NCBI RefSeq assembly: GCF_051175385.1
Contig: NZ_CP195106.1
Coordinates: 744,001-808,000 of the forward strand
Length of the DNA: 64,000 nucleotides
Direction: 5' to 3'
Source of the DNA: Tundrisphaera lichenicola
Lineage (GTDB): Bacteria > Planctomycetota > Planctomycetia > Isosphaerales > Isosphaeraceae
Under the pieces are notes generated by a model. That model was not told the DNA's origin, did no database searches, and saw only the letters and a program-made list of their open reading frames with translations. Position numbers and translations under genes: made by a program. This document shows positions 54,089 through 63,694 of this stretch, one piece after another. Numbering within the stretch: the first letter of the stretch is position 1; each line of letters begins with the position of its first letter.

Positions 54089-57000
54089 ATGCCGGAATTC
54101 GACCCTAAGCCCGATCCCGGGGGTTCCAAGGCCAGCGGTCTGGGGCCTGCGATCGTCTCCCCGGAGGGAGAACCGGTCGAGGGCCTGGACCCGCCGACGG
54201 TCCGATCGGCCCCGGTTGGTTCGGCTTCGGGCCTGGGGTCGGCTTCCGAGCGTCGGGTCTCGATCCAGCGTCCGGAGGTCCTCCCGCTGCCGGTTCCCGG
54301 CGACATGGTCGACGTCTTCGAATTGCAGGAGTCGATCGGGGCGGGCGGGATGGGGGCGGTCTTCCGGGCCATCGACACCAAGCTCGATCGCCTGGTTGCA
54401 TTGAAGATCTTGCCCCCCGATCAGGCGGTCGACCCCGAAGTCGTGCTCCGATATCACCAGGAAGGGCGGGCGGCCGCCCGGCTCGATCACGAGAATATCG
54501 CGCGGGTCTACACGATCGGCGACGACGGCAAATATCACTATATTGCCTTCGAATACATTGAAGGCACCACGATCCGCCAGCGGGTCGAGCGGGATGGCCC
54601 GCTCCCGGTCGGCGACGCGATCAATTTCACGCTCCAGATCGGCAACGCGCTGGTCCACGCCTCCGAGCGAGGCGTCGTCCACCGCGACATCAAGCCGTCG
54701 AACATCATCGTGACGCCGCAGGGTCGGGCCAAGCTGGTGGACATGGGGCTGGCCCGCCGGTTCGAGCGGGGCCAGGACAACGGCCTGACCCAGAGCGGCA
54801 TGACCCTGGGGACCTTCGACTACATCAGTCCCGAGCAGGCCCGGGATCCTCGCGACGTCGACGTCCGGGGCGACCTGTACTCGCTGGGCTGCACCCTGTT
54901 CCACATGCTCTCGGGACGGCCGCCATTTCCCGAGGGGACGGTCCTCCAGAAGCTCATCTCGCACCAGGAAGAGGCGCCGCCGGACATCCGCGATTTGAAC
55001 CCGGCGGTGACCGATGACCTGGCGGCGATCCTGGTCAAGTTGATGGCCAAGGATCGCGACCGGCGCTATCAGACGCCCGAATTGCTGGTCCGCGACCTCC
55101 TGACGGTCGCCGGCTCGCTCGGGCTCCGCTCGCTCAATCCGGAAGGGCTGGTCTGGATGGCCCCGGCCCCGACGCCGGGCTGGGTCCGGCACGTGGTCTG
55201 GGGGGTTCCCGGCCTGGCCTTCCTGATGCTCCTGGGCTTCCTGGCCTGGTGGGGAGACGGCCCGATTGCTCCGTCGACGATCGGCGATCCCGGCCCGACG
55301 CCGCTTCCGATCAGGACGATACCGAAGGTCCAACGAACGACCGCGCCGGCCGCCGTCCAGCCGCTCCCGACGCCCGAGGTCGACCCCCCTCGCGAATTCG
55401 CGGTCGACTCCCGGGACGACCTGCTCCGGGTCATGGCCGAGGCCCCGCCCCGCTCGACCATCCTTCTGGCGGACAAGGGACCATACGATCTCCGAGGGTC
55501 GAAATCACGGAAGATGTCCGGGCTCGATCTGACGATTCGGGCCGAGACCGGCGTCCGCCCCGTCCTCCGACTCCCCCGCGACCTTTCTCCCCTGGGCGGC
55601 TCGGGTCCGCTCGCGATCCTCGACCTGGCCGGCGGTCGGTTGACGCTCGAAGGCCTGGACTTCCTGGTCGAGGCGGGCGACTCGTCTTCGGCAATCCGTC
55701 TCGAAGATGCCGATGTGACGATTCGGCGGTGTTCGTTCCGGCGATCGGGGACGATGACCTCCGGGACCCGCCCGGCGGCCATCCTGGTCCGCTCAACGGC
55801 CCAGGATCCTTCCGTCTCCTCGACCGATCGGGCGGCCGTCTCCCTGGCCGTCGACTCGTCCGATTTCGATGGGGGCCAGGCGGGGGTGATCGTCTCCGGC
55901 CCGGCCGATCTCGCCTTTCGCGACTGCACGTTCGGCCCGGCTCCGGCCGACCTGGCCACTTTCGGGTCGGACAATCCTCAGTCCGGGATGATCCCCCTCG
56001 ATCTCAGCCTGGCGCACGTCAGCGTCCTGGCGGGCGCCGGGCCTGTCTTCCGTTTCGTCGGGACCGCGCCAAGGGTTCGGGTCTCGGATTCGGTCTTCTC
56101 GGCGCCGACGATCGCCTCGCCGCCGGCAACCCTGGTCGCGATCGAAGGGGCGGATCGGCTCGACTGGAGGGGACTGGACAATCTCTACGGTCGGATCGGC
56201 GCCTACCTCAGGCCCGCCGGGCTCCGCGCGCCGACCCGGACTTTCGAGGCCTGGGCCGACGACCCCAGCGTGATCCGGGAGGCCGGCTCGGTGGCCGCCG
56301 AGGCTCCCCCCTGGGAGGATCACGACCCTCTCGATACGCTGGCCTTGGCCTCCACCTCGATCCAGGGCTCCTCGACGCCCTCCCGGGCGTTCCGACTGAC
56401 CCTCGCTCGCTCGTCGCCCCCTCGGGTCGGCGCGCGAAATGGGCCGGTCGGGCCGCTCCTCGCCCCCATCATCGGGGCGGCTGCCCCGGTGTCGGTCCTG
56501 GCCTCGAACCCGATCCCGGACGATCTCGAACCCGTCGAGCGTCGCGAGGGGACCAATCCCACACGATCCCGAGAGTCGGCCACCGAAGCCCCGCCGCTGG
56601 TGGTCTCAACCCGGCCCGGGTCGAAGGATCAGGCCGAAGAAATGATGGAGATGCCCCTGGAATTGCCCACTCGGATTGGTGGCTTTTCCCTGGATGATGA
56701 GCCGGAGGACGTGCCGACCGGCGGGCTCGTACCAATGCCGATGCCGGTCGATCCCGAACGCCCGATCGCGGCTCCTCCGACCTCGCCCGCCGTCTCGGCC
56801 CCGTCCAAACCCGAGGAACCGGCCCCGGTTGTATCGAACGCGGAATCGGGGGTGATCCGGACCGTCCGACAGTTTCTCGACGCTCTGGCCCGGCCCGCGA
56901 CCGGACTCGGCCCGAAGACGCTGGTGGTGGCCGCCGATGCCGACTGGACCCTCCCGGCCTGCCGTCCCCTGGGCTCGTCGGGCTGGGTGATCCGGGCCGA

Positions 57001-57973
57001 TCGAGGCACGAATCGACCTCGATTCCGCTTCCGTCCCGAGCCGGTCGCGGACTCTGCCTCCGGCCCCTGGCCCGCCTTGTTGACCGTCCCCTCGGGTGGA
57101 CTACGCCTCGAAGGAATCGATATCGTCCTGCCTCTGGCCGACGCCCCCAAGTCGCCAACGCGTGGCTGGTCCGTCTTCGGCATGAAACCGGGGTCGGCCG
57201 ACCTCTCGTTGACCGATTGCACGGTGACCATCGAGGGGGAAATCCTCCGATCGGCCGTCGTGACCGTCCTGGCCGGAGAGCCTAACAGCGAGGCCCAGGG
57301 ATTGGCATTCGACCCGGCGCTTCCCGCGAGGATCCGGCTCAAGGACTCCCTGTTCCGGGTGGGTGACGACCTGATCGATGTCGGTCCCGGCCGTTCAATC
57401 GACCTCGACATCGATAATGCCGCGATCGCCACCGGCGGGACCCTGGTCCACGGACACGGCCTCCCTCGGGGCCGGACCGCCGGCCCGATCAAGGTGGTGC
57501 TCCGCCAGGTTCATGCCCGGCTGGCTGGCGGCCTCGCCCGACTCCAGAGCACCCCGGGCCAGCCCGAGTTGCCCGTCGCCGATTTCTCGGCCCGGGACAC
57601 GATCCTCGCGACCAACGACCCCGACGACCCCCTCTTCCGGGTCGACGGCCAGGGGGATCTCGAACAGCTTCGCGACCGGATCCATTGGGAAGGCCGGTCG
57701 GTCGCCTACCACCAGATTAACGTCTACCGGCGCGATCAGACCACCCTGCCCGGAGCACTCCCCACCCGCTTCAATCGCGACGATTGGGGGGTGGCCGTCG
57801 GCCGACGCGAGGAGTCGCCCTTCCACGGAGACCTCAAGTTCCTCGACGAATGGGACCCCGAACGGGCTGCCTGGACCCTGCGCCCCGAGGACCTACGGCT
57901 CCAACCCGAAAGCCCCGCCGCCGGGGCCGGGCCCGACCTCCTGCATGTGCCGAGCCCGCCCCGGACTTCGTGA
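54089..57973 (+). CDS. Transmembrane serine/threonine protein kinase with large beta-helix-like extracytoplasmic region
   Basis: A 1294-residue protein. The Hanks-type kinase domain (about 75-345) has GAGGMGAVFRA, Lys106 in VALKIL, HRDIKPSN (His198-Asp200) and DMG (218-220) in place of DFG. One membrane helix (about 368-388) follows. The outer part (about 390-1294) has two right-handed beta-helix/pectate-lyase-like regions separated by a Pro-rich linker, with short runs such as LTIRAETG, LTLEGLDFLV and VTIRRCSF. ATG 54089 is chosen over an in-frame start at 54011. It is followed 23 nt later by a small gene. Probably senses an external ligand and phosphorylates cytoplasmic targets. Confidence 0.88.
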   Translation: MPEFDPKPDPGGSKASGLGPAIVSPEGEPVEGLDPPTVRSAPVGSASGLGSASERRVSIQRPEVLPLPVPGDMVDVFELQESIGAGGMGAVFRAIDTKLDRLVALKILPPDQAVDPEVVLRYHQEGRAAARLDHENIARVYTIGDDGKYHYIAFEYIEGTTIRQRVERDGPLPVGDAINFTLQIGNALVHASERGVVHRDIKPSNIIVTPQGRAKLVDMGLARRFERGQDNGLTQSGMTLGTFDYISPEQARDPRDVDVRGDLYSLGCTLFHMLSGRPPFPEGTVLQKLISHQEEAPPDIRDLNPAVTDDLAAILVKLMAKDRDRRYQTPELLVRDLLTVAGSLGLRSLNPEGLVWMAPAPTPGWVRHVVWGVPGLAFLMLLGFLAWWGDGPIAPSTIGDPGPTPLPIRTIPKVQRTTAPAAVQPLPTPEVDPPREFAVDSRDDLLRVMAEAPPRSTILLADKGPYDLRGSKSRKMSGLDLTIRAETGVRPVLRLPRDLSPLGGSGPLAILDLAGGRLTLEGLDFLVEAGDSSSAIRLEDADVTIRRCSFRRSGTMTSGTRPAAILVRSTAQDPSVSSTDRAAVSLAVDSSDFDGGQAGVIVSGPADLAFRDCTFGPAPADLATFGSDNPQSGMIPLDLSLAHVSVLAGAGPVFRFVGTAPRVRVSDSVFSAPTIASPPATLVAIEGADRLDWRGLDNLYGRIGAYLRPAGLRAPTRTFEAWADDPSVIREAGSVAAEAPPWEDHDPLDTLALASTSIQGSSTPSRAFRLTLARSSPPRVGARNGPVGPLLAPIIGAAAPVSVLASNPIPDDLEPVERREGTNPTRSRESATEAPPLVVSTRPGSKDQAEEMMEMPLELPTRIGGFSLDDEPEDVPTGGLVPMPMPVDPERPIAAPPTSPAVSAPSKPEEPAPVVSNAESGVIRTVRQFLDALARPATGLGPKTLVVAADADWTLPACRPLGSSGWVIRADRGTNRPRFRFRPEPVADSASGPWPALLTVPSGGLRLEGIDIVLPLADAPKSPTRGWSVFGMKPGSADLSLTDCTVTIEGEILRSAVVTVLAGEPNSEAQGLAFDPALPARIRLKDSLFRVGDDLIDVGPGRSIDLDIDNAAIATGGTLVHGHGLPRGRTAGPIKVVLRQVHARLAGGLARLQSTPGQPELPVADFSARDTILATNDPDDPLFRVDGQGDLEQLRDRIHWEGRSVAYHQINVYRRDQTTLPGALPTRFNRDDWGVAVGRREESPFHGDLKFLDEWDPERAAWTLRPEDLRLQPESPAAGAGPDLLHVPSPPRTS

Positions 57974-57995
57974 TCGATGAGCGTCAGGGACTGCG

Positions 57996-58499
57996 ATGCC
58001 GATCTTCGTCCATCTGGCCCCAGAATCTCGCGTTGCGTTGATCCGCAAGAATGGAATCGGACGGCTTCGCAAGAATGTCGGCGGGGTTCCAGGCGGACTC
58101 TTTGCCCTGCCCGTCACCCGCAATTTCTACGTCTCACACCAATGGCTTCGCGAATTGAAGCGACGAGGGCAGGGTATCATCGCTGGTGTCTATTTCAGGA
58201 TCAGCGACGACGAAATGGTCTGGGTGGGGCATTATGGGCAGGCGCACGGGCAGATGAGAGCGGCGGAGGCGGTGGCCGAATTCCTGTCGTCGGAGAGCCG
58301 AGAAGGTTGGGAGGTGATCATCCCGAGAAGGATTGCCCCCGACGAGATCCATCGGATCCGATCCTTACCCCAGGTGGTCGGCTGGCGCTACTGGCCGGGG
58401 GCGAACGGAAAGCCCCCGGGTTGCACCTGCAAATATTGCATCGGCGGGACCTACGGGGCTCGACGCCTGAGCGCCCGATCCGATTCTTCCACTCGGTGA
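57996..58499 (+). CDS. Unknown conserved-looking protein with C-terminal Cys cluster
   Basis: A 167-residue soluble protein. The first half has an IFVHLAPESRVALIRKNGI opening, GGLFALPVTRNFYVSHQWLREL and VYFRISDDEMVWVGHYG; the second half has VIIPRRIAPDEIHRIRSLPQVVGWRYWPG and ends with CTCKYCIGG, a possible metal site. The His-containing start and the alternating strands resemble ADP-ribosyltransferase-like small folds, but no catalytic triad can be named. It lies 23 nt after the kinase gene and is probably cotranscribed. Confidence 0.62.
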   Translation: MPIFVHLAPESRVALIRKNGIGRLRKNVGGVPGGLFALPVTRNFYVSHQWLRELKRRGQGIIAGVYFRISDDEMVWVGHYGQAHGQMRAAEAVAEFLSSESREGWEVIIPRRIAPDEIHRIRSLPQVVGWRYWPGANGKPPGCTCKYCIGGTYGARRLSARSDSSTR

Positions 58500-58503
58500 G
58501 CCT

Positions 58504-59685
58504 TCAATATTCGCGGATCAGTTCCGCGTTCGACCGCTCCTGGGAGTGCGGGGGCCGGGCGGCGGGGGTGGCCCGGAGGGTGAAGCGGGTGATCTCGGGG
58601 AAGCAGCCGTACCGGATCGGGTGCTTGCCAGCCACGCCCTGGCTGACATAGAGCAGCGAGGAGCCGGCGCGGAAGAACCCGCGATCGAAGTGGCGGCTGT
58701 ATCGGCTGGGCATCAGGAGCGGGCCGAAGACCGGCAGTCGAATCTGCCCTCCGTGATTGTGGCCGGCCAGGACCAGGTCCACTCCCCTGGAGGACGCCCG
58801 GGGGAACTGGTCGGGGGAATGGCTCAATAGGATTCGGAAGTCGGCCTCGGGCATCGAGTTGTAGTCGATTTGCGGGCCCCACGGTTCGGAGGTGCCTCCG
58901 ATCGCCAGGGCTGCCCCATCGAGTTCGAGCCTCGTCCATCGTCCCTCGAGATCCTCGAACCCCGCGCGTCGGAGGGCCCGGCGAGCCCGGCCGGGGCGGA
59001 GTCGATGGTCGTGGTTGCCCAGGATCGCGAACTGGCCCAGTCGGCCGCGGAGTTTGGAGAGGACCGGCTCCACCCAACTCATCGTCTCGGGGTCGTCGAG
59101 CAGATCGCCGGTGAATGTGATGAGGTCGGCCTCCCAGCGGGCGGCCTCCTCGGCGACGATCTCGAAGAATTCCCGGCGGTAGCAGTCCGAGAAGTGAAGA
59201 TCGGTGACCTGGACGATATTCAGGCCGTCCAACGCGGGCGGGAGGCCGGGGAGGTTGAGGTCGCACTCGACCCGCTGGAGCCTGAGCGAGTGATTGCCCG
59301 GCAGGCGCAACATCCACCAATGCCCCCCCTCGCCGACCATCCGGTCGCGACCGAGAATCGCTCCCAGGTTGATCTCCTCGCCTCGGGTTGCCACCCCGGC
59401 GGGGGTCCGCCGGCAGGCCCTCAACAGGGTGACGGCCGGTAGCCCGATCCATGTCGTGCCAAGACAGAGAGCCCCGTACGCCTTCGGAAGGATCGCCCAC
59501 GAGGTCCAGGGCCCTTGCGTGACCAGGAATGGTAAAGCAATCAGCGTTGCTGAGAGGAGCGTCAGGTTCAGGACATCGAGCAGCTTCTCGGGCACGTTGG
59601 TCGAATGGAGGAGATTCAAGGTCAGTACGAAGAGAGCAAGATGTCCAATCACGAGGGAGATCAAGACGAGCCAATCAGCCATCAT
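58504..59685 (-). CDS. Membrane-anchored calcineurin-like metallophosphoesterase (YkuE/YaeI-like)
   Basis: A 393-residue protein with two or three N-terminal hydrophobic segments (about 3-25, 38-55 and 65-85) and a metallophosphoesterase domain: TDLHFS, GDLLDD, GNHDH, LSHSPD and GHNHGGQ, which supply all metal ligands. The family includes UDP-diacylglucosamine or phospholipid-linked hydrolases. ATG 59685 (or 59682) is chosen so that it overlaps the end of the upstream sensor gene by about 10 nt, a coupled pair; the longer frame would overlap it by 68 nt. Likely acts at the membrane. Confidence 0.88.
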   Translation of the reverse strand: MMADWLVLISLVIGHLALFVLTLNLLHSTNVPEKLLDVLNLTLLSATLIALPFLVTQGPWTSWAILPKAYGALCLGTTWIGLPAVTLLRACRRTPAGVATRGEEINLGAILGRDRMVGEGGHWWMLRLPGNHSLRLQRVECDLNLPGLPPALDGLNIVQVTDLHFSDCYRREFFEIVAEEAARWEADLITFTGDLLDDPETMSWVEPVLSKLRGRLGQFAILGNHDHRLRPGRARRALRRAGFEDLEGRWTRLELDGAALAIGGTSEPWGPQIDYNSMPEADFRILLSHSPDQFPRASSRGVDLVLAGHNHGGQIRLPVFGPLLMPSRYSRHFDRGFFRAGSSLLYVSQGVAGKHPIRYGCFPEITRFTLRATPAARPPHSQERSNAELIREY

Positions 59686-61540
59686 GGTGCGGAACCTCGG
59701 GGGAAGCAGCGGGCCCGACGGACGGGTGGGGCTCTTCTCCATCGCCTGGCGGGGTCAATTGAGTCGGAGGAGCCGGGGGGTGGAGGGCGTCTTCGATGGC
59801 TTCCAGGAGTCGATCGGCGCGGAATGGTTTGTAGAGCACGGTCCGGAGGCCGTCCTGCCGAGCCTTAACGATCGAATGACTCGGGTCATAGCCGAACCCG
59901 GTCATCAGGATGACCGGGACACCGGGCTGGACCTCGCGAAGTCTTCGATAGGTCTCGTAGCCATCGAGGTCGGGCAAACGAATGTCGACCACGGCGGCGG
60001 AATACGGAGTCTGGCGAGCCAGGGCGATCGCCTCCTGGGCGTCCCGGGCGGTCTCCACGATCGCCCCTTGCCTGCCTAGCATCTGGTGTGCCGCCCGCCG
60101 GACGGTCTCGTCGGCATCGACCATCAACACGCCGGTCCCGGCCAGCCTGAGCTGCGACGGAGGGCCGTTCCGTCGAGGCTCGGGGGCCAGGGTCGAGCCG
60201 ACCTTCTGGATCAGGCTCCGGATCTCTCGGGCACGAAACAGGAGGTGGCGGAGCCGCGCGACGATGTCCTCATCATGACCGGCGTAGCGGTCCAGGACGG
60301 TGGTCGCATCGTTCAGGATGTCGTCGATCGGCAAGGCCAGCTCGCGGCTGATGGCCTCGACCGAAGCCGTGGCCGTGCTGAGCTTTTCGGCCTGGAGAAG
60401 CTCCAGCGTGTTCAGTGCCGAGGCCACGTTGCGCGCGTAGATCTCCAGGAACTGGCGATCGCGATCGTCGAAGGCGTTGACTTGCCCGTTCTCGACATTC
60501 AATGTCCCGATCACGATCCCGTGATAGATCAAGGGGACCGTCAACGAGCTGCGAGCCCCGGCGGCTCCTTCCAGATAAAGTGGGTCGGCTTCGGTATCAA
60601 GACAAAGATAGCTCTGGCCCGTGGCGGCCACATAACCGGTCACGCCATTGCCTTCTTTCCGAGCAAACAGCTCGCGGCTGGCTGCCAGGCTGGTCATTCC
60701 TTCGGTCAGGAGCGGGACGAGCCGGCCAGTGATCCGGTCGAGCAGGCGGATCTCGATGAAGTCGAGCCCCAGGAGGTCGCGCATGTGGCGGCCGATATTG
60801 TATTTGAGGAGATCGGTCCGCTCCTCAACCCCCATCTCGGTCAGCTCTTCGGGGGTGAGATCGGCGAGTTCGTCGCCGGCCTTGTGGATGGCGCTGATCT
60901 TTTGCTGCTGGAGCGTCTCGTCGGTGATGTCTCTCGTCAGGGCGATCAGATGGGTGAGGGCCCCCGATCCGTCGAAGACCGGGGTGGCGGTGACTCGCAG
61001 ATATCGATTGGCGTCGATCCGGAGCGAGGTGTTGGCCGGCGTTCGCGAGGCGACGGCGGCGGTGAACGGGCAATCGGTCGGGCCCAGGATCTCGGGCGAC
61101 CCGAGCGTCCGATAGAACTTGCTCCCGATCAATTCGATCTCGGGGTCTGCCAGGAGGTGGAATTCGGGATTGGCCCAGATCACCTGGAGGTCCGGGTCGA
61201 CCACGGCCACGCCGTCGGCGATGGCATCGAGGATCTCGTCGGCCTGGATCAGGACTCCGGCCCATCGGACCGAGGCGAGTTGCCCGGCATCGACATAGAC
61301 TCCGGCGAACTGTTGCTCGCGGAGCAGGACCAGGGCGCGGGCCATGGTCCGGGCGCGGACGACCTCGAAGCCCTCGGCCAGCAGTTGGCGTGTCGAGGCC
61401 GCTTCCGGCGTGTCGCGCTCGATGACCAGGAGTCGAGGCTTCTCGGCCACGATCAGCGGCTCCCGCCCGAGGTGCGCGTCAAAATCCGAAGTTGGTCCGG
61501 GGTCGGACCATCCCCACCCGTCATTCGAGTTGATTATCAT
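59675..61540 (-). CDS. PAS/GAF sensor protein with two receiver-like domains and no histidine-kinase ATPase domain
   Basis: A 621-residue protein. Residues 30-100 look like a degenerate receiver (LLVIERDTPEAAS, lacking the second acidic pocket). A PAS domain (about 110-215), a GAF domain (about 255-385) and a helical linker (about 390-455) follow; the linker has AISRELALPIDDI where a HisKA box would have the phospho-His. There is no HATPase domain. A complete receiver follows (about 478-590): acidic pocket VDADE, phospho-acceptor Asp in VVDIRLPD, Thr in LMTGFG and Lys in VLYKPF. It overlaps the metallophosphoesterase gene. Possibly an adaptor or phosphate sink. Confidence 0.85.
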   Translation of the reverse strand: MIINSNDGWGWSDPGPTSDFDAHLGREPLIVAEKPRLLVIERDTPEAASTRQLLAEGFEVVRARTMARALVLLREQQFAGVYVDAGQLASVRWAGVLIQADEILDAIADGVAVVDPDLQVIWANPEFHLLADPEIELIGSKFYRTLGSPEILGPTDCPFTAAVASRTPANTSLRIDANRYLRVTATPVFDGSGALTHLIALTRDITDETLQQQKISAIHKAGDELADLTPEELTEMGVEERTDLLKYNIGRHMRDLLGLDFIEIRLLDRITGRLVPLLTEGMTSLAASRELFARKEGNGVTGYVAATGQSYLCLDTEADPLYLEGAAGARSSLTVPLIYHGIVIGTLNVENGQVNAFDDRDRQFLEIYARNVASALNTLELLQAEKLSTATASVEAISRELALPIDDILNDATTVLDRYAGHDEDIVARLRHLLFRAREIRSLIQKVGSTLAPEPRRNGPPSQLRLAGTGVLMVDADETVRRAAHQMLGRQGAIVETARDAQEAIALARQTPYSAAVVDIRLPDLDGYETYRRLREVQPGVPVILMTGFGYDPSHSIVKARQDGLRTVLYKPFRADRLLEAIEDALHPPAPPTQLTPPGDGEEPHPSVGPAASPEVPHHDG

Positions 61541-61643
61541 AACGATACCGACGACGACACTCCAAGCGAAAGCCCGCCGAGTTGCATGGCGGCATCTTCA
61601 TCGTCATTTCGTCCGGGAAAATCGCGATCGAGAGGGGTGGCTG

Positions 61644-62207
61644 ATGTCGAAGCAGGAACGATTCCGGGCCGGTGATGGGGCCCTCCTGGTCGTCGACGTC
61701 CAGGAGAAGCTCCTGCCGTCGATCCGGGACCGAGACCACTTGCTCACCCAGGTCATTCGACTGATCCGGGGGGCAGGGATCCTGGAAATCCCGACCTTCG
61801 CCACGGAGCAATATCCCAAAGGGCTTGGCCCGACCGTGCCGGAACTGGCCGGCTTGATCCTCGACCGAGCCGCCAAGACCACCTTCCACGCCCTCGGCGC
61901 TCCCGGAATTTCCGAGTCTCTGGCCTCCCGGGGCATCCGGCATGTCACGCTGGTCGGGATCGAGGCTCATGTCTGCATCGCGCAGACCTCGCTGGAACTC
62001 CTCCGGTTGGGCTACGAGGTGCAGGTCCCGGCCGACGCGGTCGGCTCCCGGTTTGCCGTCGACTACGAGTTCGCCCTCCGACGCCTGGAGCGGGCCGGGG
62101 CGGTCGTCTCCACGACCGAATCCGTCCTCTTCGAGTGGACCGAAGGGGCCGAGCACCCGAAATTCAAGCAGATCAGCGCTCTGGTGAAGGAGCGAACCGG
62201 CGAATGA
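61644..62207 (+). CDS. Isochorismatase-like cysteine hydrolase
   Basis: A 187-residue member of the isochorismatase-like hydrolase family. The catalytic triad is visible: Asp18 in LLVVDVQEKLL, Lys78 in RAAKTTFHAL and Cys111 in GIEAHVCIAQTSLELL. The group near YcaC and MAR1-type proteins fits the length. ATG 61644 has GAGAGGGG upstream. It diverges from the sensor gene across a 103-bp gap. The substrate is unknown. Confidence 0.88.
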   Translation: MSKQERFRAGDGALLVVDVQEKLLPSIRDRDHLLTQVIRLIRGAGILEIPTFATEQYPKGLGPTVPELAGLILDRAAKTTFHALGAPGISESLASRGIRHVTLVGIEAHVCIAQTSLELLRLGYEVQVPADAVGSRFAVDYEFALRRLERAGAVVSTTESVLFEWTEGAEHPKFKQISALVKERTGE

Positions 62208-62293
62208 CCCTTGGAGTGGCCATCCTGTCCGGTCGTTCCCTGGCGGAAGGGTATTTTTCGTGCGCCAATCCGGCGAAAAGCCGTGAGGGTTGC

Positions 62294-63694
62294 TCACTTC
62301 GCCTTGAGAATGACCTCCGCCGCCAGGCCACCCTTTACGTCGATCGTGACCGGCTCGGTTTCCTCGCTGTCCGGACCTGGGTTCGGTCGCCCGGTCAGGA
62401 TGTAGCGGCCCGGCGGCAGGATCGCGAAATTCATCTGATCCCTGTCGTCGATGTTCCCCGATCCGCCGTAGGAGCCCACCACGTCACCACCCTCCGGCGA
62501 GATCTTGACCACGTATTCACCGACCCGCTTCTTGCCTTCGAAATCCACCGTTATCAGGACGCTTCCGGCCCTGTTCATGCGGATCTCTACGTTCTCTTCC
62601 GGCGACTTGACGGGATGACCCAGGCCGGGCCCGTAATAGCCCGGCTTGTTGACCCAGATCGACGCCGTGCCGGCCGGGATCGTCTCGGCGCGGAAACGTC
62701 CGTTGGCGTCCGTCTTGAATTTATACTCCGATGGAGACTGATATCTGCCGCCGGACGTGGCCTGGACGTTGCCGAATCTCACGTTGACGTCGGCCATGGG
62801 CGTCCCATCCTCGTCGACGACCCGTCCCGAGACCGGGGCGGAGCGAACCAGACCGATATCGAAGGACTGCCATCGCGGCTGGTCGTCGAGGCGGGCATGC
62901 CCGGCGATTCGCGGCACGAAGCCCTCCGCCTCGACGACCACGCGGACCCAACCCGCCGGGGCGTTCTTCAACACCCAGCGGCCCTGGGCGTTTGCCTTGG
63001 CCTCGGCCACAACCGGGTAGAGGTAGCCGCCCTTCTGCTGAGGATCGACCCGCTGGAGCCGCATCGTGGCGGCCAGGGGCTGCTCGGTCGTCAGGTCGGT
63101 GACCTTCCCCTCCATCACCGGCCCGTCGGCTACCGTGAAGCCGTGGGCCACCAACCGGTCATCGATGACTTCGATTCCCGCCGGGATGGCCACGCTAGCC
63201 CAGTCGATGCCGGCGGTGTAGACGTCGATCTGCGAGGGCGGCGAGGTTTCGCCGGCACCTGTCGGGTTGAAGTCGGCCGGAAGTGTTCGGAGCTTCTCCC
63301 AGTTGGCCGGCACCCAGAGGCTGAACGCCCAGTCGATCTTCGCCGCCGATAGTTTCTCCGGCTCCTGGTTCGGGGCCAGCCAGAACGAGTGGCCCACTCC
63401 GTCATGGACGACTACCTTCTTAACCTTCACGTCCAGCTTGACGAAGTCGGCCAACGCGGCTGAGAGGGCCTTCGCGTCGCCACGGCACTCGGAATGCCAC
63501 TGACCACCGCCGAACGGCGGGCCTTCCCACCATGCGACGCGGCCAGTGTGGTTGAAGATCGCCGCTGCCCCGGTGGGCCAGCCGGGGTCGCGGAGGGGGG
63601 TATTACCGGTACCTCCGGTGATCAACGCGGACGCCTCCCGAGGGGACGAGACGGCAAGGACGGCCAGAAGCAGGACGATTGAGATTCTGGACAT
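62294..63694 (-). CDS. Secreted protein with carboxypeptidase-regulatory-like (CNA-B-type) domains
   Basis: A 466-residue exported protein. The signal peptide (about 1-24) is followed by an unrecognised region (about 25-195; WWEGPPFGGGQWHSECRGD) and two or three carboxypeptidase-regulatory-like beta-sandwich repeats (about 195-460): GKVTDLTTEQPLAATM, GRVVDEDGTPMADVNVRFG and TDANGRFRAETIPAG. Such domains are used for adhesion or as spacers. ATG 63694. No enzyme motif. It is convergent with the isochorismatase gene and has no partner in the window. Confidence 0.78.
   Translation of the reverse strand: MSRISIVLLLAVLAVSSPREASALITGGTGNTPLRDPGWPTGAAAIFNHTGRVAWWEGPPFGGGQWHSECRGDAKALSAALADFVKLDVKVKKVVVHDGVGHSFWLAPNQEPEKLSAAKIDWAFSLWVPANWEKLRTLPADFNPTGAGETSPPSQIDVYTAGIDWASVAIPAGIEVIDDRLVAHGFTVADGPVMEGKVTDLTTEQPLAATMRLQRVDPQQKGGYLYPVVAEAKANAQGRWVLKNAPAGWVRVVVEAEGFVPRIAGHARLDDQPRWQSFDIGLVRSAPVSGRVVDEDGTPMADVNVRFGNVQATSGGRYQSPSEYKFKTDANGRFRAETIPAGTASIWVNKPGYYGPGLGHPVKSPEENVEIRMNRAGSVLITVDFEGKKRVGEYVVKISPEGGDVVGSYGGSGNIDDRDQMNFAILPPGRYILTGRPNPGPDSEETEPVTIDVKGGLAAEVILKAK

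Noticed and set aside
62208..62293. Intrinsic terminator between convergent genes
   Set aside because: A T5 run is present near 62252 but no stem of adequate strength directly precedes it.
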